This document shows positions 1-7,925 of a DNA stretch of 16,782 bases, one piece after another. Positions within the stretch are counted from its first letter, which is position 1. The number at the start of each line of letters is the position of its first letter. Both the position numbers and the translations under genes were made by a program. The stretch lies in the NCBI GenBank assembly GCA_019347855.1, contig JAHWKO010000051.1, positions 1 through 16,782 on the forward strand, read 5' to 3'. This DNA is from Actinomycetota bacterium. GTDB taxonomy: Bacteria > Actinomycetota > Nitriliruptoria > Nitriliruptorales > JAHWKO01. The notes under the pieces were generated by a model that was given only the letters and a program-made list of their open reading frames with translations, ran no database searches and was not told the origin of the DNA.

Positions 1-508
1 CACCCTCCGGCACCGGCGGGTTGACGTCCTCGTAGCCCTGGATGTTGGACAGGAAGTTCGCGTTCTGCTGCGCGTTGGTCGCCAGCGTCGCGAAGTTCCA
101 CGAGTCCACGAAGGCCTGGGCGTTCACGGGGTCACCGTTGTGGAAGGTCCAGCCGTCCTTCAGCTTGACGGTGAAGGTCTGGTTGTCCTCGGTGGTGATG
201 GACTCACCGACGGCGTCCTCGAAGGTCGCCGACAGGTCCTCGGTGTCGTAGTTGATCAGGCCGCGGAACAGCGAGCTCAGAGCCTGGGAACCGCACGTCT
301 CCGACGCGTTGGACGGGATCATGTGCTCGGGCTCACAGATGTAGATGGAGAACTCGCCGCCCTGCTGGTCGCCGTCATCGGCTTGACCGTCGGTCGCGGT
401 GGGTCCCGGCTCTTCGCCGTTACCGCCGTCACCGCATGCGACGGCGACCATCGCGAGGATCGCGACGACCGCGAGCACGCGGATCGGCTTGGGGATGGAT
501 GATCTCAT
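1..508 (-). CDS. ABC transporter substrate-binding lipoprotein, family 5 (partial, C-terminus beyond window)
   Basis: This is the N-terminal ~169 residues of an extracellular solute-binding protein of the peptide/nickel (SBP_bac_5) type, which captures a ligand outside the membrane for an ABC importer. The start ATG at 508 has a strong AGGAGG (514-519) five bases upstream. The translation opens with a basic n-region (MRSSIPKPIR), a hydrophobic stretch and a lipobox ending AVAC with Cys at about residue 25, so it should be a lipoprotein. A Gly/Asp/Gln-rich linker follows. The folded domain then begins at EFSIYICEPEHMIP and shows the family features of a short ligand statement, LFRGLINYD, and KLKDGWTFHNGDPVNAQAF, the usual 'W.FHDG.P' block. 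The ligand cannot be told from this part; oligopeptide is the default. It has its own promoter and is not part of the pgk transcript by layout. The family assignment is firm and the substrate is unknown. Confidence 0.9.
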   Translation of the reverse strand, partial: MRSSIPKPIRVLAVVAILAMVAVACGDGGNGEEPGPTATDGQADDGDQQGGEFSIYICEPEHMIPSNASETCGSQALSSLFRGLINYDTEDLSATFEDAVGESITTEDNQTFTVKLKDGWTFHNGDPVNAQAFVDSWNFATLATNAQQNANFLSNIQGYEDVNPPVPEG

Positions 509-555
509 GGGTTCCTCCTGGGGAGAGCAGATCGCTCGTCACGACACCAGACCGA

Positions 556-569
556 CCGCTGGCCAGCGG
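556..569. repeat. 14-bp perfect palindrome in the 5' UTR of the substrate-binding protein gene
   Basis: CCGCTGGCCAGCGG is its own reverse complement. It lies about 50 bp upstream of the ATG at 508, inside the predicted long leader. It could be a protein-binding site or fold as part of a leader hairpin; no known riboswitch was recognised in this leader. Confidence 0.35.
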
Positions 570-657
570 GCGCCGCTGTTCCCTCTCTCGACTGCAGTTC
601 GGTCGCAGTGAGGTCCTGGAGGAGGCCCGGTAGGTCGGATCCCCGCCGCGGGAGCAT

Positions 658-724
658 CACCTACGACAGCGGTAGGACCCTAACACCGACCCGGGGCCTG
701 CGCCAACGACCCCGGTCGTAGGTG
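658..724. repeat. 10-bp perfect inverted repeat flanking the promoter (candidate operator)
   Basis: CACCTACGAC at 658-667 and its exact reverse complement GTCGTAGGTG at 715-724 bracket the predicted promoter. Relative to the predicted start near 670, the arms lie at about +4 to +13 and -45 to -54, about 57 bp centre to centre. The arms are too far apart for one simple dimer site but suit two half-sites or two bound proteins. The same nine bases TCGTAGGTG recur at 10344-10352 in another intergenic region. Confidence 0.45.
677..706 (-). promoter_or_regulatory. Predicted sigma-70-type promoter of the substrate-binding protein gene
   Basis: Reading the minus strand there is a -35-like TTGGCG (706-701), an 18-bp spacer and a -10-like TAGGGT (682-677). 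This predicts a start of transcription near 670 and a 5' UTR of roughly 160 nt before the ATG at 508. The hexamers fit the TTGNNN / TANNNT pattern of housekeeping actinobacterial promoters. It is a prediction from sequence only. Confidence 0.55.
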
Positions 725-741
725 CGGTGACCGGACGGTCA
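691..741 (-). terminator. Possible pgk terminator hairpins (no U-tract)
   Basis: Two GC-rich dyads follow pgk on the minus strand. TGACC-GTCC-GGTCA (728-741) begins in the pgk stop codon itself. CCGGGG/CCCCGG (arms 710-715 and 691-696, 13-nt loop) lies just beyond it and contains the -35 box of the next promoter in its loop. Neither is followed by a run of T, which is common in high-GC actinobacteria. This would separate pgk from the transporter gene, but the strength is uncertain. Confidence 0.35.
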
Positions 742-1977
742 GGCTGAGTACGAGCCGCGCGTCGTTGCGCCGCGGAGGGCGGTCAACCCGGGCAGGTCCT
801 TGCCTTCGAGCAGTTCGAGCGCCGCGCCGCCTCCCGTCGAGACGTGGTCCACCTCACCATCGAGCGCCAGCTCGCGGACCGCGGCTGCGCTATCGCCACC
901 CCCGACCACGGTGAAGCCGCCGGCGTCGGCCATCGCCTGCGCGACGCGTCGGGTGCCGTTCGCGAACGCCTCCCACTCGAAGACCCCCATGGGCCCGTTC
1001 CAGAAGGCGGACCCGGCACCCGTGATCACGTCGGCGTACCGGTCGGTGGTCTCCGGACCCACGTCCAGCCCCATCCGGTCGGGAGGGATCGCGTCCACGC
1101 GGACCGTCGACGGGTCCGCGTCCGCCGCGAACTCGCTCGCGACGACGACGTCGGACGGGAGGTGGACGTCGACCCCACGGTCACGCGCCTCACCGACGAG
1201 CTCTCGGACCGTGTCGACCTGATCCTCCTCGACGCGAGATGCACCGGTGTCGTGACCTTCGGCCCGGAGGAACGTGAAGCACATGGCGCCCCCGACCGCG
1301 AGCGCGTCCACCCGCTCGAGCAGGTTGCGCAGGACCCCGAGCTTGTCGCTCACCTTCGCTCCGCCGAGGATGGCCACGTAGGGCCGCGGCGGATCCTCGA
1401 GGAGACGAGCGAGCGTCCGCACCTCGTCGATCAGGAGCCTGCCGGCGTAGGCCGGGAGCTTCTCCGCCACGCCGACCACCGATGCGTGCGCGCGGTGCGC
1501 GGCACCGAACGCGTCGTTGACGTACGCGTCGCCGAACCACGTCAGGTCGGTGATGAAGCCGGGATCGTTCGCCTTCTCCCCCGGGTCGAACCGGAGGTTC
1601 TCGAGCAGGGCCACCTCCCCTGGGGCGAGCTGCCCGGTTGTCCGACGCGCGGTGTCGTCGACGAGGTGCCCGGAGAAGTAGACCTCCCGATCCAGCATCC
1701 GCGACAGCCGCTCCGCGACGGGACGCAGCGACAACGAGGGGTCGGGTTCGGGATGGGCGGGATCGACCTTCGGCCTGCCGAGGTGCGAGCACAGGGTGAT
1801 CTGCGCCCCGGCACCCAGCAGGTGACGCAGGGTGGGCAGCGCCGCCTCGAGGCGCAGGTCGTCAGCGATCTCGCCCCCGTCGGTCAGCGGCACGTTCAGA
1901 TCGGCACGTACGAGGACGCGCCGACCCGACGCGTCGAGATCGTCGAGGGTCCCGACGCCTTCGAGGAGATCCGTCAC
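739..1977 (-). CDS. pgk: Phosphoglycerate kinase
   Basis: This cytosolic glycolytic enzyme transfers the acyl phosphate of 1,3-bisphosphoglycerate to ADP. At 412 aa it is a little longer than the ~400 aa norm, the excess being a short C-terminal tail. Visible motifs are the N-terminal substrate-site signature RVLVRADLNVPL (20-31), SHLGRP (64-69), LLENLRFDPGE, GGAKVSDK in the nucleotide region, the WNGPMGVFE block, and GGGDSAAA (359-366) plus VSTGGGA (379-385) at the nucleotide phosphate site. The start is a GTG at 1977, 7 bp after the gap stop. No good Shine-Dalgarno is present, so translational coupling to gap is likely. tpiA and secG, common next genes in actinobacteria, do not follow. The identification is secure. 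Confidence 0.97.
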   Translation of the reverse strand: MTDLLEGVGTLDDLDASGRRVLVRADLNVPLTDGGEIADDLRLEAALPTLRHLLGAGAQITLCSHLGRPKVDPAHPEPDPSLSLRPVAERLSRMLDREVYFSGHLVDDTARRTTGQLAPGEVALLENLRFDPGEKANDPGFITDLTWFGDAYVNDAFGAAHRAHASVVGVAEKLPAYAGRLLIDEVRTLARLLEDPPRPYVAILGGAKVSDKLGVLRNLLERVDALAVGGAMCFTFLRAEGHDTGASRVEEDQVDTVRELVGEARDRGVDVHLPSDVVVASEFAADADPSTVRVDAIPPDRMGLDVGPETTDRYADVITGAGSAFWNGPMGVFEWEAFANGTRRVAQAMADAGGFTVVGGGDSAAAVRELALDGEVDHVSTGGGAALELLEGKDLPGLTALRGATTRGSYSA

Positions 1978-1984
1978 CGGCGCT

Positions 1985-3061
<1,077 letters not shown>

Positions 3062-3087
3062 CGTCGTCGTCGTCCGTCCGCAGGGGG

Positions 3088-4026
3088 TCAGGACGTCTCC
3101 GGGTCCCGGTCCGCGAACTCGATCAGCCGCTGCAGACGTCGGTGGGCGGTCGACTTGGAGGTCGGTGGCTCGCAGAGGTCGGCGATCTCCGCGAGGGTCG
3201 CGTCCGGGTTGGCCAGGCGGACGAGCGCGACCTCCCGGAGGCTCGGGTCGAGCGCGTCCCAGCCGTGGCGGGCGATCGCACGCTCCACCGCTCGCACCTG
3301 GGCAGCAGCGGCCTCCACCGCGCGTCGGAGGTTGGCCGCGTCCGCGTTGGCGAGCCGGTTCGCCTCGCCTCGGAGGTGACGACGGAGCAGCGCGTCATCC
3401 CACTCCAGGAACGATGCGGACGCCTCCAGTCCCGCGAGCACCGCCCCGATCGCCTCCCCGCTCTTCAGCACGACCCGGAAGCCCTCGCCGTGGGGGGAGA
3501 CGCCGGGGCGCTGCTCCCCGATGACCTCGAGGGCATCCGCGGTCCGTTCAGCCAGTTCGCGGTTGGCGACACGCACCTCCAGGTGCGGGTCCCGTCCCGG
3601 CTCGCTCAGCGACGCAGCGGCCATCACGGCCCCGCGGGCGAACCCCTTCTCCGCCTTGCTGTCGGACAGGAGCCGGGCCGCAGGCGCGGCCCTCGGTCGG
3701 CCGTCGCCGTCCACGACCCCGACCACCTCCGCCAGCTCCCGCGCCCCGTCGTCGATAACGACCACGTAGCGGCTCGTGCCGTGGATGCCCCCCGGCTCGT
3801 GCACCTCGAGATGGGGCCGGACGGGTCCGAGCTGCTCGTGGGCGAGCACGAAGCCGGACCGGGCGACGCCCCCCGACGTGGTCGCCAGTTCCAGCACCAG
3901 TCCCCCATCGCGCAGGTGCAGGGACCCTCCGAGGTGCAGGAGGCCGACGAGCTGACCCACCCGTTCCGATCGAGATGCTGAACGGATCCCCGCGAGCTCC
4001 TGCCTCACCCGGTCGGTGAAGCCCAT
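3088..4026 (-). CDS. whiA: WhiA-family sporulation/cell-division transcription regulator
   Basis: WhiA is a DNA-binding protein with a degenerate LAGLIDADG homing-endonuclease domain and a C-terminal helix-turn-helix. In Streptomyces it controls sporulation-linked division genes with WhiB; in non-sporulating bacteria it affects division and metabolism. At 312 aa the length is normal (Streptomyces about 329). Seen here are the N-terminal FTDRVRQELAGI, the LAGLIDADG-like half-repeat GFARGAVMAAASLSEP (128-143) with DPHLEVRV, the conserved linker REANRLANADAANLRRAVEAA (219-240), and the HTH at about 261-302 (SLREVALVRLANPDATLAEI, then KSTAHRRLQRL). The ATG at 4026 is only 3 bp after the yvcK stop, so it is probably translationally coupled. 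A UUCG hairpin follows. The identity rests on domain order plus the fixed yvcK-whiA neighbourhood. Confidence 0.93.
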   Translation of the reverse strand: MGFTDRVRQELAGIRSASRSERVGQLVGLLHLGGSLHLRDGGLVLELATTSGGVARSGFVLAHEQLGPVRPHLEVHEPGGIHGTSRYVVVIDDGARELAEVVGVVDGDGRPRAAPAARLLSDSKAEKGFARGAVMAAASLSEPGRDPHLEVRVANRELAERTADALEVIGEQRPGVSPHGEGFRVVLKSGEAIGAVLAGLEASASFLEWDDALLRRHLRGEANRLANADAANLRRAVEAAAAQVRAVERAIARHGWDALDPSLREVALVRLANPDATLAEIADLCEPPTSKSTAHRRLQRLIEFADRDPETS

Positions 4027-4029
4027 CGG

Positions 4030-5034
4030 TCACCCGAGCGCGGCGCGCCCCGGCCGCAGCACCTGACCGAGAGCGACCGCGAGCTTGTCCGGGTCGTGCC
4101 CCCCGCGCGGATCGACGAGATCCGTCGTGCGCACATCCCGCGCGAACCGCGCCAACGTCTCGGCGTCAGGGCGCAGGGCGACGCCGTCGATCATCTCCTG
4201 CGGTCCGTCGTGCACGATCAGCGTGGTCAGAGCGAGGTCGGAGACGTGTTCCTGCAGCGCCCCCAGGTGGGCCGGCAGATCCAGGCCTTCGGTCTCACCG
4301 GGCTGCTCTCGGAGGTTCGCGACATGGACGGTCGGGGCGTCGGACGACGACACGGCCTTCGCGATCCCGGGGACCAGGAGGTTGGGGATCACGCTCGTGA
4401 AGAGGGAGCCGGGGCCCAGCACGACGAGGTCGGCACCGCGGATCGCCTGGACCGCCTCCGGGGTCGCGGTCGGATCGCCGGGTTCCAGCCACACCCGTTG
4501 GATCCGTTGCGAGCGAGCAACCGACACCTGACCGGTGACCTCGCGCCCGTCGACCTCGGCGCGGAGCTGGACGGGGACCGTCGTGCACGGCAACACCCGC
4601 CCACGGACGTCGAGCACCGTGGCGACGTAGTCCAACGCCGCGACGACGTCCCCGCCGTTCAGGTCAGCGGTCGCGACGATCAGCAGGTTGCCGAGGCTGT
4701 GCCCCTCCAGCTCGCCCTCGCCGAACCGGTACTGGACGAGCCGTGCCAGGTCGCGACGAGGGCTCAACGCGGCCAGGGCCATCCGGAGATCGCCTGGCGG
4801 GATCACCCCGAGCTCACGTCGTAGCCGGCCCGAGGACCCCCCGTCGTCCGCGGTCGTGACGATCGCGGTGACGTGGTCGACCACCCTCGTGAGCGCCTGG
4901 AGGCACCGGCTCAGGCCGTGGCCACCGCCGATCGCCACAGCGCGGCTGCCGTCGCCGGGTCCGCGGTCGACATCGCCGAGCTCGTCGACGGTGCCGCTCC
5001 ACGTGCCCCCGGCGGGCGCTTCCCCTGCCGTCAT
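4030..5034 (-). CDS. yvcK: YvcK/CofD-family gluconeogenesis and cell-envelope factor
   Basis: YvcK proteins bind UDP-sugars such as UDP-GlcNAc and are needed for growth on gluconeogenic carbon and for proper cell-wall synthesis (called CuvA in mycobacteria). They resemble CofD transferases but have no firmly known reaction. The 334-aa product has AIGGGHGLS (34-42), TTADDGGSSGRLRRELG (60-76), PPGDLRMALAAL (79-90), FGEGELEGHSLGNLLI and GPGSLFTSVIPNLLVPGIAKA, all core family blocks. The start is the ATG at 5034, overlapping the rapZ stop as ATGA. Earlier in-frame starts (up to 5145) would only read the rapZ gene out of frame. A polar ~30-residue N-terminal extension precedes the fold and shows no motif. 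Confidence 0.95.
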   Translation of the reverse strand: MTAGEAPAGGTWSGTVDELGDVDRGPGDGSRAVAIGGGHGLSRCLQALTRVVDHVTAIVTTADDGGSSGRLRRELGVIPPGDLRMALAALSPRRDLARLVQYRFGEGELEGHSLGNLLIVATADLNGGDVVAALDYVATVLDVRGRVLPCTTVPVQLRAEVDGREVTGQVSVARSQRIQRVWLEPGDPTATPEAVQAIRGADLVVLGPGSLFTSVIPNLLVPGIAKAVSSSDAPTVHVANLREQPGETEGLDLPAHLGALQEHVSDLALTTLIVHDGPQEMIDGVALRPDAETLARFARDVRTTDLVDPRGGHDPDKLAVALGQVLRPGRAALG

Positions 5035-5927
5035 TCCCGGCCCATGTCGCGGTGGTCGACGTGCACGGGCAGGTCGGTGGTCTCTCCGAGGTAGCGGGCG
5101 ATCTCCTCGGAGATCGCGACCGACCGGTGCTTGCCACCCGTGCACCCGACCGCGATCGTGAGGTAGCGCTTGCCCTCGTCGACGTACCCGGGCACGACCG
5201 CATCCAGCAGCGCGCGGAACCGTTCGAGGAACGGCCCGGTGTCCTCGTGGCCCAGCACGTAATCCTTCACCGGTTGGTCGCGACCGGTGTACGGCCGGAG
5301 CTCGTCGACCCAGTGGGGGTTGGGGAGGAAGCGCACGTCCATCACGAGGTCCGCGTCCCGGGGCAGCCCGTACTTGTACCCGAACGAGACGAGGTTCACG
5401 CGCATCGACGCCTCGTCAACGGACCCGAAGGCGTCCACCAGTCGGTCACGCAGCTCGTGCACGTTGATGTCGGAGGTGTCGATCACCAGATCCGCGGTGC
5501 CGCGGAGGTCCTCGAGCACGACCCGTTCCCGCTGGATCCCCTCGAGGACACCTTCGGCGCCCTCGGACTCCCCCAGCGGGTGCCGACGACGGCTGGCCTC
5601 GAACCGTGCCACCAGTTCGTCGTCATCCGCCTCGAGGAACAAAACCCGGACGTCGGCGTGACGGTCACGCAGGCCGCGCACGGAGTCCATCACCTCGCCG
5701 AAGAACTCCCGTCCGCGCACGTCCGCCACCAGCGCCAGCCGGTCCACGCTGCTCCCCGGCTGCGAAGCGAGCTCGACGACCTTGCCCACCAGGCTCGGCG
5801 GGAGGTTGTCGATGACGTAGTAGCCGATGTCCTCGAGCACCTTCGCGGCCTCGGTGCGGCCCGCCCCCGACATCCCCGTGATGACGACGATCTGCCGGGG
5901 CTCCCCACGTGGCTCGCCCGATCTCAC
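5031..5927 (-). CDS. rapZ: RapZ/YvcJ nucleotide-binding protein
   Basis: RapZ is a P-loop nucleotide-binding protein. In E. coli it is an RNA adaptor that directs decay of the GlmZ small RNA and senses glucosamine-6-phosphate; in Gram-positives (YvcJ) the role is less clear, since no GlmZ is known there. The 298-aa length is normal. Walker A is GMSGAGRT (18-25) followed by DIGYYVIDNLPPSL. The C-terminal domain carries SFGYKYGLPRDADLVMDVRFLPNPHW and GCTGGKHRSV (261-270). The start is the GTG at 5927, preceded by AGGAGG eight bases upstream and overlapping the uvrC stop by 4 nt (GTGA). The stop overlaps yvcK the same way. Together these imply coupled synthesis of UvrC, RapZ and YvcK. Confidence 0.96.
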   Translation of the reverse strand: MRSGEPRGEPRQIVVITGMSGAGRTEAAKVLEDIGYYVIDNLPPSLVGKVVELASQPGSSVDRLALVADVRGREFFGEVMDSVRGLRDRHADVRVLFLEADDDELVARFEASRRRHPLGESEGAEGVLEGIQRERVVLEDLRGTADLVIDTSDINVHELRDRLVDAFGSVDEASMRVNLVSFGYKYGLPRDADLVMDVRFLPNPHWVDELRPYTGRDQPVKDYVLGHEDTGPFLERFRALLDAVVPGYVDEGKRYLTIAVGCTGGKHRSVAISEEIARYLGETTDLPVHVDHRDMGRE

Positions 5928-7831
5928 GCCGTGGCCTCCTGCTGGGGGCGATCGCCGTCGAGGTGTTCACGGACGGCGGTCGCGATCGTACGTGACACCC
6001 CCTCGACCTCCATGAGATCGTCGAGCGACGCCTCCCGCACCGCGCGCAGGCTCCCGAAGTGGCGCAGGATCGCCTGTCGTCGGGCCGGGCCGACCCCGGG
6101 GACCCCGTCGAGCTCCGAGGTCGTCACCGAGCGGCGGCGGCGCTTGCGCTGGTAGGTCACGGCGAACCGGTGGGCCTCGTCGCGGACGCGCTGGACGAGG
6201 AACAGCGCGTCGCTGCCGCGCGGGAGCGCCACCGGCGACCCGCCACCCGGCAGGTGCAACTCCTCGAACCGCTTGGCGAGGGCGACGACGTCCAGGCCGT
6301 CGATCCCCAGTTCCTGCAGCGCGCTGCGGGCCGCCGCGAGCTGTCCGGGTCCGCCGTCGACGATCACCAGGTTGGGCGGGTAGGCGAACCGACCCGGTCG
6401 GTCCTCGACCGGTGCGGAGCGTTCCTCCAGGTAGCGGGCGAACCGGCGGCGCACGACCTCGTGCATGGCGGCGTAGTCGTCGTTACGGTCCGTTCGGAGC
6501 TTGAAGCGTCGGTAGTCGGACTTCTTCGGCAGCCCGTCCTCGAACACGACCATGGATCCGACGACCTCGGTGCCCCCGAGGTGGGAGATGTCGAAGCACT
6601 CGATCCGCAGCGGGGCCTCGCCGAGTCCAAGCGCGCCCTGGAGCTCACGCAGCGCCTGGGACCGGGCGTTGAAGTCCTGTGCTCGCTTGAGCTTGTGCCG
6701 CTGGAACGCTTCCCGCGCGTTGTCCCGGACCGTCTCCATCAGGGTCCGCTTCTCGCCCCGCTGCGGGACGTGGAACCGCACGCGGGTACCGCGGCCGTCC
6801 GCCTCGCCGCGCAGCTCCTCGAGGAGCGCTCGCAGGGCCTCCTCGTCGTCCGGGACCTCCGGCACGAGGACCAGCGGGGGCACCTCGCCCGGCCGATCGC
6901 CGTACAGCTCGAGCAGGAACGACGTCAGCAGCTCGGCCGTCGTCAGCTCCTCGACCTTGTCGACCGTCCAGCCCTTGCGACCGACGACGCGCCCGCGGCG
7001 GACGAAGAAGACCTGCACGGCGGCCTCGAGGTCGTCCTCGACCACGGCGACGGCGTCCATGTCCTCCTCTCGCGAGGACACCATCTGCTGCTTCTCGAGC
7101 GCGGTCCGGGCGGCGAACAGCTGGTCGCGGAGGCGAGCAGCGGCCTCGTAGTTCTGCTCGTCCGCGGCATCGTGCATCTGCTGCTCGATCCGCCGCAGGA
7201 TCCCCTCGGTACGTCCCGCCAGGAACCCGGCCAACTCCTCCACCAGCGCGCGGTGATCCTCGACCGAGATGTGCCCGACGCACGGGGCCGCGCAGCGGTC
7301 GATGTGGTAGTAGAGGCACGGTCGCCCACTGCGGGCACACCGGTCGTAGACCCCCTGGGAGCACGACCGCACGGGGAACACCCGCAGCAGCAGGTCCAGG
7401 GTGTCGCGGATCGCGTAGGCGTGTGCGTACGGACCGAACCGCAGGTCGGCGTCGTTGCGCGGGTTGCGCTGGACCCGAGCCCGCGGGACCTCCTCCGAGG
7501 TCGTGAGCACGAGGTAGGGGTAGCTCTTGTCGTCCCGGTAGCGGACGTTGTAGCGCGGACGGTGCTCCTTGATCAGGTTCACCTCGAGGTGCAGCGCCTC
7601 GACCTCGTTGTCGACCACGATCCAGTCCACCGACGCCGCCGCTTCGAGCATCGCCCGCGTCCTCGGGTTGATGAGGTGCCAGGCCTGGAAGTAACTCGAG
7701 AGGCGGGACCGGAGGGACTTCGCCTTGCCCACGTACAGGACCCGGCCGTGGGCGTCACGGAACAGGTAGCAGCCCGGCCCGTCGGGGACAGAGCCGGATC
7801 CGGGGCGGAAGCGCGTGGCGGGGTTATCCAC
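5924..7831 (-). CDS. uvrC: Excinuclease ABC subunit C
   Basis: UvrC makes both incisions in nucleotide excision repair after UvrA/UvrB mark the lesion. With the GTG at 7831 as start the product is 635 aa, the usual size. It begins right at the family's N-terminus (VDNPATRFRPGSGSVPDGPG). The GIY-YIG domain (about 15-95) has CYLFRD and YVGKAKSLRSRLSSYF. A cysteine group (CSQGVYDRC..RPC..DRCAAPC) matches the reported iron-sulphur cluster site. The UVR motif lies near 205-240. The RNase H-like nuclease domain has IECFDISH and VIVDGGPGQL carrying catalytic Asp residues. The helix-hairpin-helix pair ends the protein (LDGVPGVGPARRQAIL, EVEGVSRTIA). An in-frame GTG at 7912 would add 27 non-homologous residues encoded by a palindrome and is rejected. 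No Shine-Dalgarno precedes 7831; see the leaderless promoter. Confidence 0.96.
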   Translation of the reverse strand: MDNPATRFRPGSGSVPDGPGCYLFRDAHGRVLYVGKAKSLRSRLSSYFQAWHLINPRTRAMLEAAASVDWIVVDNEVEALHLEVNLIKEHRPRYNVRYRDDKSYPYLVLTTSEEVPRARVQRNPRNDADLRFGPYAHAYAIRDTLDLLLRVFPVRSCSQGVYDRCARSGRPCLYYHIDRCAAPCVGHISVEDHRALVEELAGFLAGRTEGILRRIEQQMHDAADEQNYEAAARLRDQLFAARTALEKQQMVSSREEDMDAVAVVEDDLEAAVQVFFVRRGRVVGRKGWTVDKVEELTTAELLTSFLLELYGDRPGEVPPLVLVPEVPDDEEALRALLEELRGEADGRGTRVRFHVPQRGEKRTLMETVRDNAREAFQRHKLKRAQDFNARSQALRELQGALGLGEAPLRIECFDISHLGGTEVVGSMVVFEDGLPKKSDYRRFKLRTDRNDDYAAMHEVVRRRFARYLEERSAPVEDRPGRFAYPPNLVIVDGGPGQLAAARSALQELGIDGLDVVALAKRFEELHLPGGGSPVALPRGSDALFLVQRVRDEAHRFAVTYQRKRRRRSVTTSELDGVPGVGPARRQAILRHFGSLRAVREASLDDLMEVEGVSRTIATAVREHLDGDRPQQEATA

Positions 7832-7837
7832 GGGTCC

Positions 7838-7843
7838 ATGGTA
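7838..7843 (-). promoter_or_regulatory. -10 box placed for a leaderless uvrC transcript
   Basis: TACCAT on the minus strand (7843-7838) matches TANNNT and lies six bases from the GTG at 7831, so if 7831 is +1 it occupies exactly -12 to -7. This is the spacing seen at leaderless actinobacterial genes and would explain the missing ribosome-binding site. The -35 candidate is poor (CAGGGT at 17 bp). Transcription would begin after the hairpin at 7869-7922, making uvrC-rapZ-yvcK-whiA independent of the glycan genes upstream. Confidence 0.45.
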
Positions 7844-7868
7844 CGAACCCCGCCACCCGCACCCTGAT

Positions 7869-7922
7869 GCGGATCTGGGTTGAACTCGTACAAGATGCTG
7901 TACTCGTTCCACCCAGATGCGC
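7869..7922. repeat. 54-bp imperfect palindrome between the GT2 gene and uvrC
   Basis: Arms of 24 nt (7869-7892 and 7899-7922) pair at 20 of 24 positions around a 6-nt loop. The outer core is ATCTGGGT/ACCCAGAT with GCG/CGC at the ends, and the inner core is GTACA/TGTAC. It starts 4 bp after the GT2 stop on the minus strand, so the RNA would fold into a long hairpin ending the glycan transcript. It has no T-tract, is less GC-rich than its surroundings, and matches no LexA box or dif site that I recognise. Terminator, operator and mobile-repeat remnant all remain possible. Confidence 0.6.
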
Positions 7923-7925
7923 TTG

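Noticed and set aside
5035..5145. Longer YvcK start at 5145
   Set aside because: It would read 37 residues of Arg/Pro-rich sequence inside rapZ in another frame; the ATGA junction at 5034 is the natural start.
6059..7867. 602-codon open frame on the plus strand opposite uvrC
   Set aside because: It is a mirror of the uvrC codon bias in GC-rich DNA; the translation is low-complexity Arg/Val/Leu/Asp with no domain, while the minus strand is unmistakable UvrC.
7832..7912. N-terminal extension of UvrC from the GTG at 7912
   Set aside because: The extra residues are encoded by the palindrome and do not resemble UvrC; family N-termini align from 7831.
7869..7922. LexA/SOS box in front of uvrC
   Set aside because: GAAC and GTTC half-sites exist in the palindrome but are 20 bp apart, not 4, and the site would be upstream of the predicted promoter.
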